A DNA stretch of 64,000 nucleotides from Gemmatimonadaceae bacterium (lineage in GTDB: Bacteria; Gemmatimonadota; Gemmatimonadetes; Gemmatimonadales; Gemmatimonadaceae). This document shows, piece after piece, positions 26,298-34,857 of the stretch (position 1 is its first letter; each line of letters begins with the position of its first letter). The stretch is from contig JALHNZ010000005.1 in the NCBI GenBank assembly GCA_022843265.1, positions 1-64,000 of the forward strand, read 5' to 3'. A program made the translations under genes and the position numbers. The notes beneath the pieces were generated by a model. It did no database searches, had not been told where the DNA came from, and worked only from the letters and a program-made list of their open reading frames with translations.

Positions 26298-28436
26298 TTA
26301 TCGCGTGCGGCTCACGCCAACAAGGATCCGCGTCTTGCTGAACAGATTGATGCCCTGCAGCTCAACATTCAGAAGCAGCGGCTTGTCAGCGCCGGTGCGC
26401 AGCTGGTACGACGTACCAACCGAGGTGTTGATGCCAAGGACGGTGGGCGAATAGATGCCACCGCCAACCGTGACGTACGGGCGGAAGGCATTGGCGCCGC
26501 CAATCGAGCCAAACGCGTACTGCACGTTTGCCATCGCGAGCACCGACGTACCACCGCCGCCCAGACCAACGGCAAGTTCCGGGACAAAGTTGAAGCCGCT
26601 GCCCGCGCTGATCGGGCCGAGGTCTGCGCGTGTGCCAAGAATGAGCTGCGTATCGCCGTCGTCAAAGCCCAATCCGACGTACGGGCGCAGGTCGGCCGTA
26701 CGCGTGCGCTGCAGGCGCTGAAACACCGGCAGACCGTTACGATCCTGCACCACCATGTTGCGCGTCTCCGGCGTGACAACCGTAACGTTTGGCGTGGCAC
26801 TCGGCGTCAGGGTCTGACGCTGCACCGCATCAATGCGAGCAGTGAGGCGACGTTCGATTTCGAGTAGCTGCGCCGCGAGATCGCCGCTCGGCGGGGTGGC
26901 CGAACGCATCATGACGGTGTCACGACCAGGCGTCATGCTGTCGGCGCGAACTGGCATGCCGTAGCGGAGAATGATTTCGCCCTGTGCCGGGACCGGAATC
27001 GTAATCCACTGCACGTCAGGTGAGCCGCCACGCACATTCGGGCGCGACAGGATGATCGTGGAGTCACGGTACATCCGCACACTGTCCGCCATCATACGAC
27101 CAACCCGCGCGTCGCGATCCATCATGCGCTCACGTTCCATCATCCGTTCGCGATCGGTCATGCCGTCGCGATCCATCATGCGATCACGCGGATCGCGCAT
27201 ACGCTCGGCGCGATCCCGCTCGGCGCGCATCTCACGAAGTTCTGCGTCACGCTCGCGCTCCCGCTGCGCCGACGATGGCGTTGACTTGCCACCGAAGCTG
27301 ATCGTCAGGCCAGCCGTGATCATGGTGTTGTGCGTGAGGTCGCCAGTGCTGGCAACATTGTCGAGATTTTCATCGACCGTCATGATATAGTCGCGAACCG
27401 CGCCATTGAGGCGCAGACGGTCTGTGAGACGGAAGCTCGCACCAGCGCCCAGAATGAGTGCCGTCTTGTCAACGCGCGAGACGCCAAGGGAATCCGCAAA
27501 GTTGTCCTTGTAGTCGATCTGGCCCGCACCAACGATCAGGAACGGCGACAGACCCTGGCCAGTCGAGAGATTGAACTGACCTTCACCGCCGTAACCGGCA
27601 ACAGGCGCCGGACCGTCGCGATCATCGTTCAAGCCACGCCAGTAAAAGCCACGAATACCAAACACTGGCGAGAAATCGATACCAGCGCGCAGGCCGGCAA
27701 CTTCCAGATCCGGCAAGCCGTGCTCACCAGCATACCGCAGTCGGCCGACGAACGGCTCGAGTGGCGCGGAGGAGCCGCTGAGGCCGCCGGCGTTACCCTC
27801 GTCCTCACGCATGGTGCTCAACGGGATCGTGATGGCTGCGCCGTACACGAAGTTGCGCAGCGTCATCGGGTTTGCCATCAGCGACGTATCCACGCCGAAG
27901 AGCGAGCCCGGATTCATACGGAAACCCATCTGTTCCGCGTACAGCTCCGCATTCAATCCGGCAAAGCCGAAGCGCACACCGCCGCCCGCACTCATCGTGA
28001 TGCGATCCTGCCGCGCCGCTGAGTCTGGCTCAAGACGCAGCACGCCAGCGCTGACGCGCGCGAACGGCACAAACGCCGCGTCGCCGAGATTGAACTGCAA
28101 TGAACTGCCGTAGTGTTGTACATCAACATCTTTTCCGGCGGACAACGGTCCGAACGCACTGAGCGCGCGTGTGCTATCGAGCCCAAGGCCATCACGGAAA
28201 AAGTAGAACGGCTGCAACTCGACCCACTTGCCAAAGCGCAAGGCAACGCGGCCACCGTACATGTAATCATCATCGAATGGCAGGTCTTTGCTCCACTGCA
28301 CGCGCTGCGCGCCGGGGAGTACAGAGACGCCGACCTGCTGTGCGTGAACCGTTGCACTCGACGCGGTCACGATGGCAGAAGCAAAAACCACACGCGCAGC
28401 ATTTAGCGCGCTTCGGGACAAACAAAATCTTGACAT
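26298..28436 (-). CDS. Outer-membrane protein with two beta-barrels joined by a Met/Arg/Asp-rich linker
   Basis: A 712-residue exported protein. The signal peptide ends near SSATVHAQ. Residues 33-385 are an outer-membrane barrel-like region (alternating strands ending AGLTISFGG). Residues 390-465 are a highly charged helical linker of about six-residue units such as RDRMMDRD and RERMMERE. Residues 575-712 form a second short barrel (LRPYVGLGFDDGDTQLILGTRADLG ... GVSRTR). AGGAAG five bases before the ATG is the RBS. The encoding DNA at 27090-27215 is a degenerate tandem repeat. No family name is assigned with confidence; a porin or structural OMP is likely. Confidence 0.75.
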   Translation of the reverse strand: MSRFCLSRSALNAARVVFASAIVTASSATVHAQQVGVSVLPGAQRVQWSKDLPFDDDYMYGGRVALRFGKWVELQPFYFFRDGLGLDSTRALSAFGPLSAGKDVDVQHYGSSLQFNLGDAAFVPFARVSAGVLRLEPDSAARQDRITMSAGGGVRFGFAGLNAELYAEQMGFRMNPGSLFGVDTSLMANPMTLRNFVYGAAITIPLSTMREDEGNAGGLSGSSAPLEPFVGRLRYAGEHGLPDLEVAGLRAGIDFSPVFGIRGFYWRGLNDDRDGPAPVAGYGGEGQFNLSTGQGLSPFLIVGAGQIDYKDNFADSLGVSRVDKTALILGAGASFRLTDRLRLNGAVRDYIMTVDENLDNVASTGDLTHNTMITAGLTISFGGKSTPSSAQRERERDAELREMRAERDRAERMRDPRDRMMDRDGMTDRERMMERERMMDRDARVGRMMADSVRMYRDSTIILSRPNVRGGSPDVQWITIPVPAQGEIILRYGMPVRADSMTPGRDTVMMRSATPPSGDLAAQLLEIERRLTARIDAVQRQTLTPSATPNVTVVTPETRNMVVQDRNGLPVFQRLQRTRTADLRPYVGLGFDDGDTQLILGTRADLGPISAGSGFNFVPELAVGLGGGGTSVLAMANVQYAFGSIGGANAFRPYVTVGGGIYSPTVLGINTSVGTSYQLRTGADKPLLLNVELQGINLFSKTRILVGVSRTR

Positions 28437-28686
28437 GTCAACTTCCTGAGTTCAGGTGAAACCAGCGCGGCGCCTGTTCTGCACGCACTTGCGGAGTCAT
28501 CACATCGGTGATGACGATGCGCCGCATCGCGCCTGTTCTATAGGTAATAGATGTTGTACAATTTGCCGGTGCGAAAAGTCACGTACCGGTGTGCATTGGT
28601 GCGCAAAGCGCTACTTCAATGCAACGTTGTGAGGGAAACTCATTCGAAAGAACTACGTGCGTGTCATCGATGCGACGTACAACGCA
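28437..28686. promoter_or_regulatory. Upstream region of the barrel gene with inverted and direct repeats
   Basis: This 250-base gap holds a perfect 8-base inverted repeat GTCATCAC/GTGATGAC (28496-28503 and 28508-28515, 4-base loop). Two direct copies of GCGCCTGTTCT flank it at 28470-28480 and 28529-28539, exactly 59 bases apart. It lies directly upstream of the barrel gene on the minus strand, where an operator would be expected. No gene is seen in the rest of the gap. Confidence 0.4.
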
Positions 28687-29379
28687 TTAGCAGCCGCGTG
28701 AAAAGTACCACACCGTTGGCGCACTATTGGTTCCCCACAATGGCACCCATCCGCTCGCGAGCGCGCGCGGTTCTTCATCATCGCATATGCTCGCACTCAT
28801 CACTTCAACTTCGGCCCACCATGTGGACGCATCGACGCGACGCGTGCGCAACACACGCGTTGGTGTGTAGCCGATATCAGAATGATTCGCTCGCAGCGGC
28901 GTTGAAACGAGCACGCGTGACGCGGTGGACGCCGGTGCCGAACGCAACTCGCCGTCCCACGCTTCGGTGAGATAGTGCAGTCGATCGTACAGCAGTGAAT
29001 CGAGCGGCATGAATGAATCAACACCCGCAGCGCGCAACCATGTGCGCGTACTGTCACGCGTACGCACGAGATACCAGCGCTCGCGAATTGCGTACACCGT
29101 CAGCGCGCGCTCTTCATATCCGTACTCGCGCGTTTCGAACAGCTCGAGGAGCGAATCTGGGGCGGTGACCAGTCCGATCAGCGAATCCGGTGCACGAGGA
29201 TCGAGAGCGGGCGGCGGGTCATTCGCTTGCGCGGTACGATCACGAGCCGTGTCAACAACAACGGGGGTATCAACCGCGCGCCGTGTGTCGGCGGATCCGT
29301 TTGCCGACTGGTCGGCGCCACCAGCGCCGGAACACGCCATGCAGACAACGAGCGCGACGATGGGCCCGAACAAGCGCAT
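28687..29379 (-). CDS. Hypothetical lipoprotein
   Basis: A 230-residue lipoprotein starting MRLFGPIVALVVCMACSG, with the lipobox Cys at about residue 16. A Thr/Asp-rich linker follows, then a folded domain with PDSLLELFETREYGYEERALTVYAIRERWYLVRT, which looks like a small SH3-like or beta domain. No family is recognised. The open frame extends to GTG 29430 through a 12-base tandem repeat, but the signal peptide makes ATG 29379 the better start. It may be cotranscribed with the acetyltransferase upstream. Confidence 0.7.
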   Translation of the reverse strand: MRLFGPIVALVVCMACSGAGGADQSANGSADTRRAVDTPVVVDTARDRTAQANDPPPALDPRAPDSLIGLVTAPDSLLELFETREYGYEERALTVYAIRERWYLVRTRDSTRTWLRAAGVDSFMPLDSLLYDRLHYLTEAWDGELRSAPASTASRVLVSTPLRANHSDIGYTPTRVLRTRRVDASTWWAEVEVMSASICDDEEPRALASGWVPLWGTNSAPTVWYFSRGC

Positions 29380-29383
29380 GGCA

Positions 29384-29431
29384 CCGCGCACTGTGCCGCG
29401 CACTGTGCCGCGCACTACACCGCGCAGCACA
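29384..29431. repeat. 12-base tandem repeat (four copies) before a lipoprotein start
   Basis: Four copies of CCGCGCACTGTG (two perfect, two degenerate) sit end to end just upstream of the lipoprotein ATG at 29379. A 12-base palindrome, AGCACGCGTGCT (29431-29442), adjoins them. If translated they would encode RGTV-type repeats. Copy-number changes would alter the leader or the N-terminus in steps of four codons. Confidence 0.7.
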
Positions 29432-29449
29432 GCACGCGTGCTTGCTCGT

Positions 29450-29980
29450 TCAGCGCGCGGCGCGTTCCGTGCGACGCACGGACCGACGCATCGCGATACG
29501 CTGCTGCAGGCCGCGCGCGCGCTCGGCCTTCAGTACGCCAGCCAGCTCCGGCCCGCATTCGGCATCACTGACGTCGACAAATCCGTGGCGCCGATAAAAG
29601 GGCGCATTCCATTCGAGATGTGCGAACGTCGTAAGCGTGACCGAGTGATTGCCGTGATGTTCGGCCACAAGCAACACGTGGCGAAGCATGGTCGCACCAA
29701 GGCCGCGGCGCGCGTGATCGGGGTGCACATCCATTTCCGTGATGTGCAACGTGTCGTCCACGACGTCGGCGAGCAGGAAGCCAACGGGCTGGTCGGACGC
29801 GTCAACGGCAACCCACAGGCGGTCGTCGCGCTGAGACTCGGTGAAGCGCGCGAGCGACGTCTGCTCGTCGAGCATGTGCGGCGGGAGATCGTCGGGCGAA
29901 AACATCGCCGCAGCGGCGCGCTCAATCGCGGGCAGTGCGGCGATATGATGGACAGCGGCGGGCTTTACGAGATAGCTCAT
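29450..29980 (-). CDS. GNAT family N-acetyltransferase
   Basis: A 176-residue acetyl-CoA-dependent acetyltransferase. The acetyl-CoA loop is in motif A: ITEMDVHPDHARRGLGATMLRHVL (R-x-x-G-L-G). The motif B region NAPFYRRHGFVDV is typical. The substrate is unknown; the fold serves ribosomal-protein, antibiotic or small-amine acetylation. The start is the ATG at 29980. The C-terminus is Arg-rich (IAMRRSVRRTERAAR). The downstream lipoprotein is unrelated. Confidence 0.9.
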   Translation of the reverse strand: MSYLVKPAAVHHIAALPAIERAAAAMFSPDDLPPHMLDEQTSLARFTESQRDDRLWVAVDASDQPVGFLLADVVDDTLHITEMDVHPDHARRGLGATMLRHVLLVAEHHGNHSVTLTTFAHLEWNAPFYRRHGFVDVSDAECGPELAGVLKAERARGLQQRIAMRRSVRRTERAAR

Positions 29981-30062
29981 ACGAAGAATCCTACGGGGTC
30001 ACACCGGCGCGTCAAGCGCCTTACGCACCGGTGCGACCCGAAGGCCGTTACACCTCCGGCAC

Positions 30063-30716
30063 TCAATACGGACGAGTACGCGGCTTGGTATAGATCTGCG
30101 ATCCGACAACGCCACCGAGCACGGCGCCCGTGATTGCGCCCACGGCGCCGCCCTTCACTTTGTCCCGCTGCGTCGCGATGCCCACCGCCGCGCCCGTCGC
30201 CGCGCCAATGATGGCGCCACGTTTCGTATTGGACTCGGTGCCCTGCGTTGAGCCGGAGCCGCTGCCTGCGCTCGCGCCGCCACCGCCGCCACCGCCGCCA
30301 CCACTCGGCGCACGATCACGATAGATCACTTGTGTAGGTGCGCGCTGTGCGACCGGCTGGGGATAACCATACGGCTGCGGCGGATACGGCTGGGGCGGAT
30401 ACGCCTGCGCTGGGTACGGCTGCGGGTAGCCCGGCGGATACGGCGCGGCATAGCCATACTGGGGCGCCGGGTACCCAGGCGGATAGGCCTGTGGGTAGCC
30501 CAACTCCATGGGAGAGGCGTACCCGGAGCGCATGCCCGGTGCCGACGACGCCATCGCCAGATCCGACTGCAGTGCCGCGTCCATTCGCTTCGCGTCGCTG
30601 TCGCCACACGCCGAGAGCGCCAGTACTGACGTGAGCACAGCCATCGTCAGGATCGCTTTGCGCGATACGAGTGGTGCTGGCCGCGCGACTACACGAACTC
30701 GCGTTGCATTCCGCAT
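30063..30716 (-). CDS. Glycine-zipper lipoprotein with Pro/Tyr-rich region
   Basis: A 217-residue envelope lipoprotein. ATG 30716 is preceded by GGAGG at six bases. The lipobox LSAC lies near residue 37. A repetitive Pro/Tyr/Gly region (YPPGYPAPQYGYAAPYPPGY and similar) and a run of nine glycines precede a glycine-zipper domain (GAIIGAATGAAVGIATQRDKVKGGAVGAITGAVLGG). Glycine zippers insert in membranes or form channel-like assemblies in surface proteins such as SlyB and YmgG. No partner is evident in the neighbourhood. Confidence 0.8.
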   Translation of the reverse strand: MRNATRVRVVARPAPLVSRKAILTMAVLTSVLALSACGDSDAKRMDAALQSDLAMASSAPGMRSGYASPMELGYPQAYPPGYPAPQYGYAAPYPPGYPQPYPAQAYPPQPYPPQPYGYPQPVAQRAPTQVIYRDRAPSGGGGGGGGGASAGSGSGSTQGTESNTKRGAIIGAATGAAVGIATQRDKVKGGAVGAITGAVLGGVVGSQIYTKPRTRPY

Positions 30717-30997
30717 CTGACACCTCCAAAGAGTGAGCGGCGAGGCTTCCAGAAGGATCCCCGACACGTGCTTCAGGGTGCAGAACCCGTGCCAACGCCC
30801 AATCGGTCAAAACCGAGGCAATTCGGCAGGAAACGTGCGAGGGGTCACCAAGCATTGTCCTTCTGCGGGATAATTGTCGTCCAATCGAGTGGACACCCGT
30901 TGTCAAATGAACACTTACGCCCTCAGCGGCGTATCTTCTTCGCAGTCGGTGCCGCGCATTTCGCGGTGATGGTTGATCGCTTCTTCACGGAGTTGGA

Positions 30998-31561
30998 ATG
31001 CTTCGTTTTTCCTCGTTGGTTGCGGCAGTCTCATTGATCGCCACGCCATTGGTTGCGCCCGCCGCTCACGCGCAGGCGCCAGCGCCTGCTCCGCTCGCGG
31101 TCGGCTCGGTTGCGCCGGACTTTACGCTGACCACTGTCACGCAGGCCGGACCGACCGCCGCGCCATTCAAACTGTCTGATCACCGCGGAGAGACCGTGGT
31201 GCTCGCATTTTTTCCGAAGGCGCGCACCAGTGGTTGCACCGCGCAGATGCATACGTATCGCGACAAGTACGAGAGCATGTTTCTGAATGGCAAGAAAGTG
31301 ACGTTGATTGGCATCAGTACGGACAACGGCGCTGATCTGACCGCCTGGGCAAAGGATGACGGATTCCAGTTCGCCCTGGGCGCCGACAGTGACAAGAAGG
31401 TTGGCGCACTCTACAACGCCGCCACAGAAACGGGATACCACCGCCGGTACCTGTACGTGATCGGTCCCGACGGCAAAATCACGTACACCACGAGCTTCCG
31501 CGCCATGGCGCAGGAAGCGTATGACGAGCTCGACGCCGCCATCAAGAAGGTCGCGCGTTGA
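30998..31561 (+). CDS. Exported peroxiredoxin (AhpC/TSA, BCP/PrxQ-like)
   Basis: A 187-residue thiol peroxidase. The signal peptide ends near PAAHAQA; GGAG lies five bases before the ATG. The thioredoxin fold begins VGSVAPDFTLTTV. The peroxidatic Cys is in FPKARTSGCTAQMHTYRDKY; this is the only Cys in the mature part, so it is a 1-Cys enzyme and the usual BCP resolving Cys is absent. The predicted location is the periplasm. Its stop is overlapped by the TTG of the glycerate kinase gene (TTGA). Confidence 0.88.
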   Translation: MLRFSSLVAAVSLIATPLVAPAAHAQAPAPAPLAVGSVAPDFTLTTVTQAGPTAAPFKLSDHRGETVVLAFFPKARTSGCTAQMHTYRDKYESMFLNGKKVTLIGISTDNGADLTAWAKDDGFQFALGADSDKKVGALYNAATETGYHRRYLYVIGPDGKITYTTSFRAMAQEAYDELDAAIKKVAR

Positions 31562-33027
31562 GTTCCGCACACGCCCTGCTCGCCGCGCTTCATCGGGCGG
31601 CGATCCAGGGCGTGTCGCCGTACCCGCGCACCCACGAGCGAGTGCGCAGCTGGTTGGACGCGCGCGAGTCATCCGTGCCGCTCCACATTCTTGCGCTCGG
31701 CAAAGCGGCGCCTGAAATGGCGCGGGGTGCACTGCAAGCGGTTCGCGAACATCGCGCCTCACTCGCTGGCGGACTTGTCGTTGCGGCACACAAAGTAGAC
31801 CCGAGCGAACTCGCGCCGCTTGCATTTCGCGTTGGTGATCATCCGCTGCCAAGCATCGGATCACTTGCAGCGGCCGATGCTATCGCCACAGCGATCGGCG
31901 CTGTTGACGCTGGTGATGATGTGCTGGTGCTGTTGTCCGGCGGCACCACGTCGCTGTGCGCTGCCCCGTGCGCCGAACTCACCGCATTGATCGGACATCC
32001 CGCCGACGCGCAGGACGCGATGGCCAGCGACATGCAACACATGATGGCGCACGGCATGGCGATTCATGAAATGAACGCGATTCGTCGACGCTTGCTGCGC
32101 TGGGGGGCGGGTCGACTCGCCACCGCCCTGCACGCACGCGGCGTGCGACGCATACACGTGATGGCGATATCGGACGTGATTGGTGACGACGCGGCCACGA
32201 TTGGATCCGGTCCCTGCACTCCGGATCCGCTGCAGCTCGAAGACGTGCTGGCACTCTGCGACGCGCACGGATTGCGGAGCGCATTTGACCCGGCCATCAG
32301 TCGCGCGCTCGGTCTGGCTGGAAGTGCGAACGTCGCCATCGTCACGCCGCCACAAACACATCCGGTATTTCACACCGTCACGTATGACGTCATCGCGAGC
32401 AATGCCGACGCCTGTCGCGCTGCAGCAAATGCCGCCGAACAGGCTGGCATTTCGTTCGTGGTGGTATCGGACCACATGCTCGAGATTGACGCGGACTCCC
32501 TCGGCGGCGCGGTCGTACAAATCGCGCTACGGTATGCGAATGAAATCGACGAGCGCATGGTGCTGATCTGGGGCGGCGAGCCGACCGTCAACATGTTGGA
32601 CGACGCACGAGTTTTCGGCGACGCTGACGAAAACGCGGCGTTTGTGAAAGATGACGACGACATTACGCCGCTCGCGGAGATCGCTCTGGCCGAAAGCGAG
32701 GAGGCACCACTCGGCGGCCGTATGCAAGCCCTAGCGCTCGCCGCGGCGATAACACTCGACGGCGCTGCCTCGAAACATCCGGACGCGCTTCGAATCAGCG
32801 TGCTGGCCGGCAGCACAGACGGTCGCGATGGCCCCACCGACGCCGCTGGCGCCATTGTGGACGCTACGACGGCTCGCCTGGTGCGACGCGCCGGCCGCGA
32901 GCCCTACGTCGATCTCTATCGACTGCGCAGCTACCGCGCGCTCGATGGTGCCGGGGCACTGCTGCGCACAGGTCCCACCGGCACAAATGTCATGGACATC
33001 GTGATCGCGTTGATCGACGCGCGGTAG
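31558..33027 (+). CDS. Glycerate 2-kinase (MOFRL family) with an acidic insertion
   Basis: A 489-residue kinase converting glycerate to 2-phosphoglycerate. The N-terminal DUF4147 part (ALGKAAPEMARGAL, LLSGGTTSL, MNAIRRRLLRWGAGRLA, SDVIGDDAATIGSGP) and the C-terminal MOFRL part (LAGSTDGRDGPTDAAGAIVD, TGPTGTNVMDIVIAL) are both complete. Between GGEPTV (about 340-344) and GGRMQALALA (about 387-396) an acidic stretch of about 40 residues replaces the short loop usual in the family, and GGRNQE reads GGRMQA. The TTG start is coupled to the peroxiredoxin stop and has a GAAGG sequence upstream. Confidence 0.88.
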   Translation: MSSAHALLAALHRAAIQGVSPYPRTHERVRSWLDARESSVPLHILALGKAAPEMARGALQAVREHRASLAGGLVVAAHKVDPSELAPLAFRVGDHPLPSIGSLAAADAIATAIGAVDAGDDVLVLLSGGTTSLCAAPCAELTALIGHPADAQDAMASDMQHMMAHGMAIHEMNAIRRRLLRWGAGRLATALHARGVRRIHVMAISDVIGDDAATIGSGPCTPDPLQLEDVLALCDAHGLRSAFDPAISRALGLAGSANVAIVTPPQTHPVFHTVTYDVIASNADACRAAANAAEQAGISFVVVSDHMLEIDADSLGGAVVQIALRYANEIDERMVLIWGGEPTVNMLDDARVFGDADENAAFVKDDDDITPLAEIALAESEEAPLGGRMQALALAAAITLDGAASKHPDALRISVLAGSTDGRDGPTDAAGAIVDATTARLVRRAGREPYVDLYRLRSYRALDGAGALLRTGPTGTNVMDIVIALIDAR

Positions 33028-33109
33028 CCGTCGCAAACGTTCCGTTGTGCCCGGGGGGTTCGCACGTTCATATTCGCCGGCAGTCCACCCCACACTTTCG
33101 CGCCCCGGC

Positions 33110-33826
33110 ATGCCTTCACGACCAGCCAAACGTCTGTCTACGCGCGCGCCGGCCACGCCCAGTGAGCCACCGGCGGTGGAAAACGAGTCGGAGCCCACGT
33201 ATCGACGCGTACCGCGACAGACACGCGGTCAGCGACGGGTGGATCTGCTGCTCGACGCTGCCGCGGAAGTGATTGCTGAACACGGGCTGAATGCGGCCAC
33301 GGCCGAGGCCATCGCGCTGCGAGCGCGCACGGCGAAAGGCTCGCTGTATCAGTTCTTCCCGAATCGTGAAGCCGTGGTGGCCGCACTGGCCATGCGATTC
33401 GCCGATGAACTGCGTCATATTCACGAAAAAGCGTTCGCTACCGATCCGCGCGGCATGCCACTCGATCGGTTGATCGATCGCATTGTGCGACCGCTGGCCG
33501 CGTTTCATGATCGCAACCCGGCGTTTCGGCGAGTGTTCATGACGGCGGATGCGCCAATCGACTCGACCGGCGCGGCGCCCAATCGCATCCGTGCGCAGCT
33601 GTTTGAATCAATCGTCGATCGCATGGACCTGTTATTCGCCGCGCGCAACCCGAAACTGCCGGCGCGTGATCGCCGCCGCGCGGCCATGGTGTGCTCCTCA
33701 ATCGGTCAAGCACTGCTCGCCAGACGCGATCGCGCCATGCAGGCTGAGAAGAAGCCGCTGCTCGACGACCTGCGGCGGGTGCTGCACTGCTATCTCACAC
33801 CACTGCTCGACCCGGAACAGCGCTGA
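33110..33826 (+). CDS. TetR family transcriptional regulator
   Basis: A 238-residue repressor. An unusually long, basic N-terminal tail (about 60 residues) precedes the HTH: GQRRVDLLLDAAAEVIAEHGLNAATAEAIALRARTAKGSLYQFFPNREAVVAAL. The helical C-terminal ligand domain (about residues 110-235) is typical. ATG 33110 is preferred; the frame opens further to 33047. The target is unknown; the following aguBA genes are the nearest candidates, but a 78-base gap separates them. Confidence 0.9.
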   Translation: MPSRPAKRLSTRAPATPSEPPAVENESEPTYRRVPRQTRGQRRVDLLLDAAAEVIAEHGLNAATAEAIALRARTAKGSLYQFFPNREAVVAALAMRFADELRHIHEKAFATDPRGMPLDRLIDRIVRPLAAFHDRNPAFRRVFMTADAPIDSTGAAPNRIRAQLFESIVDRMDLLFAARNPKLPARDRRRAAMVCSSIGQALLARRDRAMQAEKKPLLDDLRRVLHCYLTPLLDPEQR

Positions 33827-33904
33827 GTCTCACCTGAGAGCCCTACCCCCCGGCGTGTGAATCAACGAACTTTCAGGATTACACGCGCTCCGGCGCGTAC
33901 TCAC

Positions 33905-34849
33905 ATGTCTCGCGCCCACGTGCATATGTCCCGACGCTCCGTGTCCGTCGGTCTCGTTCAGGAGACCGCCAGCGATGATCGCGCCGCCAATCTGGAGCGT
34001 ACCATTGTGCGCATTCGCGAAGCGGCAGCGCGCGGCGCGCAGATTATTGCGCTGCAAGAGCTCTTCAACGCACCCTACTTCTGCAAGTCGCTGCGCATTG
34101 AGCGTTTTGATCTCGCCGAGCCAATCAATGGCGACACGGTGCAAACGTTGCAGGGGATCGCACAAGAGCTGGCGGTCGTCCTTGTCGTGCCGATTTACGA
34201 GCGTCAGGCGGCTGGGCTCTATCGGAACTCTGCGTGCGTGATCGATGCCGACGGTGCGTTGCTCGGCACCTACCGCAAAATGCACATCCCGCACGACCCG
34301 TTGTTCGAGGAGAAGTATTACTTCGCACCGGGTGACGTAGGCCCGGACCTGCGCAATGACAAACATCCCGGCATCAATGGCTTCCGGGTGTGGCGCACAA
34401 AATACGCCGACATTGGTGTGCTGATCTGCTGGGATCAGTGGTATCCAGAAGGCGCGCGCATCACGTCGCTGCTTGGCGCAGACATCCTGTTCTATCCCAC
34501 AGCGATCGGCTGGCATCCGGCGGAGAAGAGCACGTTTGGTACGGCGCAGGTTGAAGCGTGGCGCACGATGCAGCGCTCACACGCCATTGCGAATGGCGTC
34601 TTTGTGGCGTCACCGAATCGTGTTGGCCTCGAACCGGAAGCCGGAACAGACGGTATTGAGTTCTTTGGCCAGTCGTTTATTGCCGACCCATTCGGGCGTT
34701 ATCTCGCCGAAGCGGGCACCGATCCGGCAGTACTCGTGGCCGAGTGTGATCTGAATCTGATCGAAGAAACGCGCCGGAACTGGCCGTTTTTGCGCGACCG
34801 TCGCATTGATGCGTACGGTCCGATTTTGAATCGCTGGATTGCGGAGTAA
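33905..34849 (+). CDS. aguB: N-carbamoylputrescine amidase
   Basis: A 314-residue nitrilase-fold amidase hydrolysing N-carbamoylputrescine to putrescine, CO2 and ammonia. The Glu-Lys-Cys triad is visible: LQELFNAPYFC, YRKMHIPHDPLFEEKYYF and LICWDQWYPEGAR. FGTAQVEAWRTMQRSHAIANGVFVASPNRVG matches plant and bacterial AguB closely. Starts at ATG 33905 or 33926 are both possible. It is followed eight bases later by agmatine deiminase, giving the complete two-step agmatine-to-putrescine route. Confidence 0.93.
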   Translation: MSRAHVHMSRRSVSVGLVQETASDDRAANLERTIVRIREAAARGAQIIALQELFNAPYFCKSLRIERFDLAEPINGDTVQTLQGIAQELAVVLVVPIYERQAAGLYRNSACVIDADGALLGTYRKMHIPHDPLFEEKYYFAPGDVGPDLRNDKHPGINGFRVWRTKYADIGVLICWDQWYPEGARITSLLGADILFYPTAIGWHPAEKSTFGTAQVEAWRTMQRSHAIANGVFVASPNRVGLEPEAGTDGIEFFGQSFIADPFGRYLAEAGTDPAVLVAECDLNLIEETRRNWPFLRDRRIDAYGPILNRWIAE

Positions 34850-34857
34850 TCGGAACC

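Noticed and set aside
30273-30303. Poly-Gly codon run in the glycine-zipper lipoprotein as a phase-variable site
   Set aside because: The codons are mixed (GGC, GGT and others) and the run is short, so slippage is unlikely to matter more than in ordinary Gly linkers.
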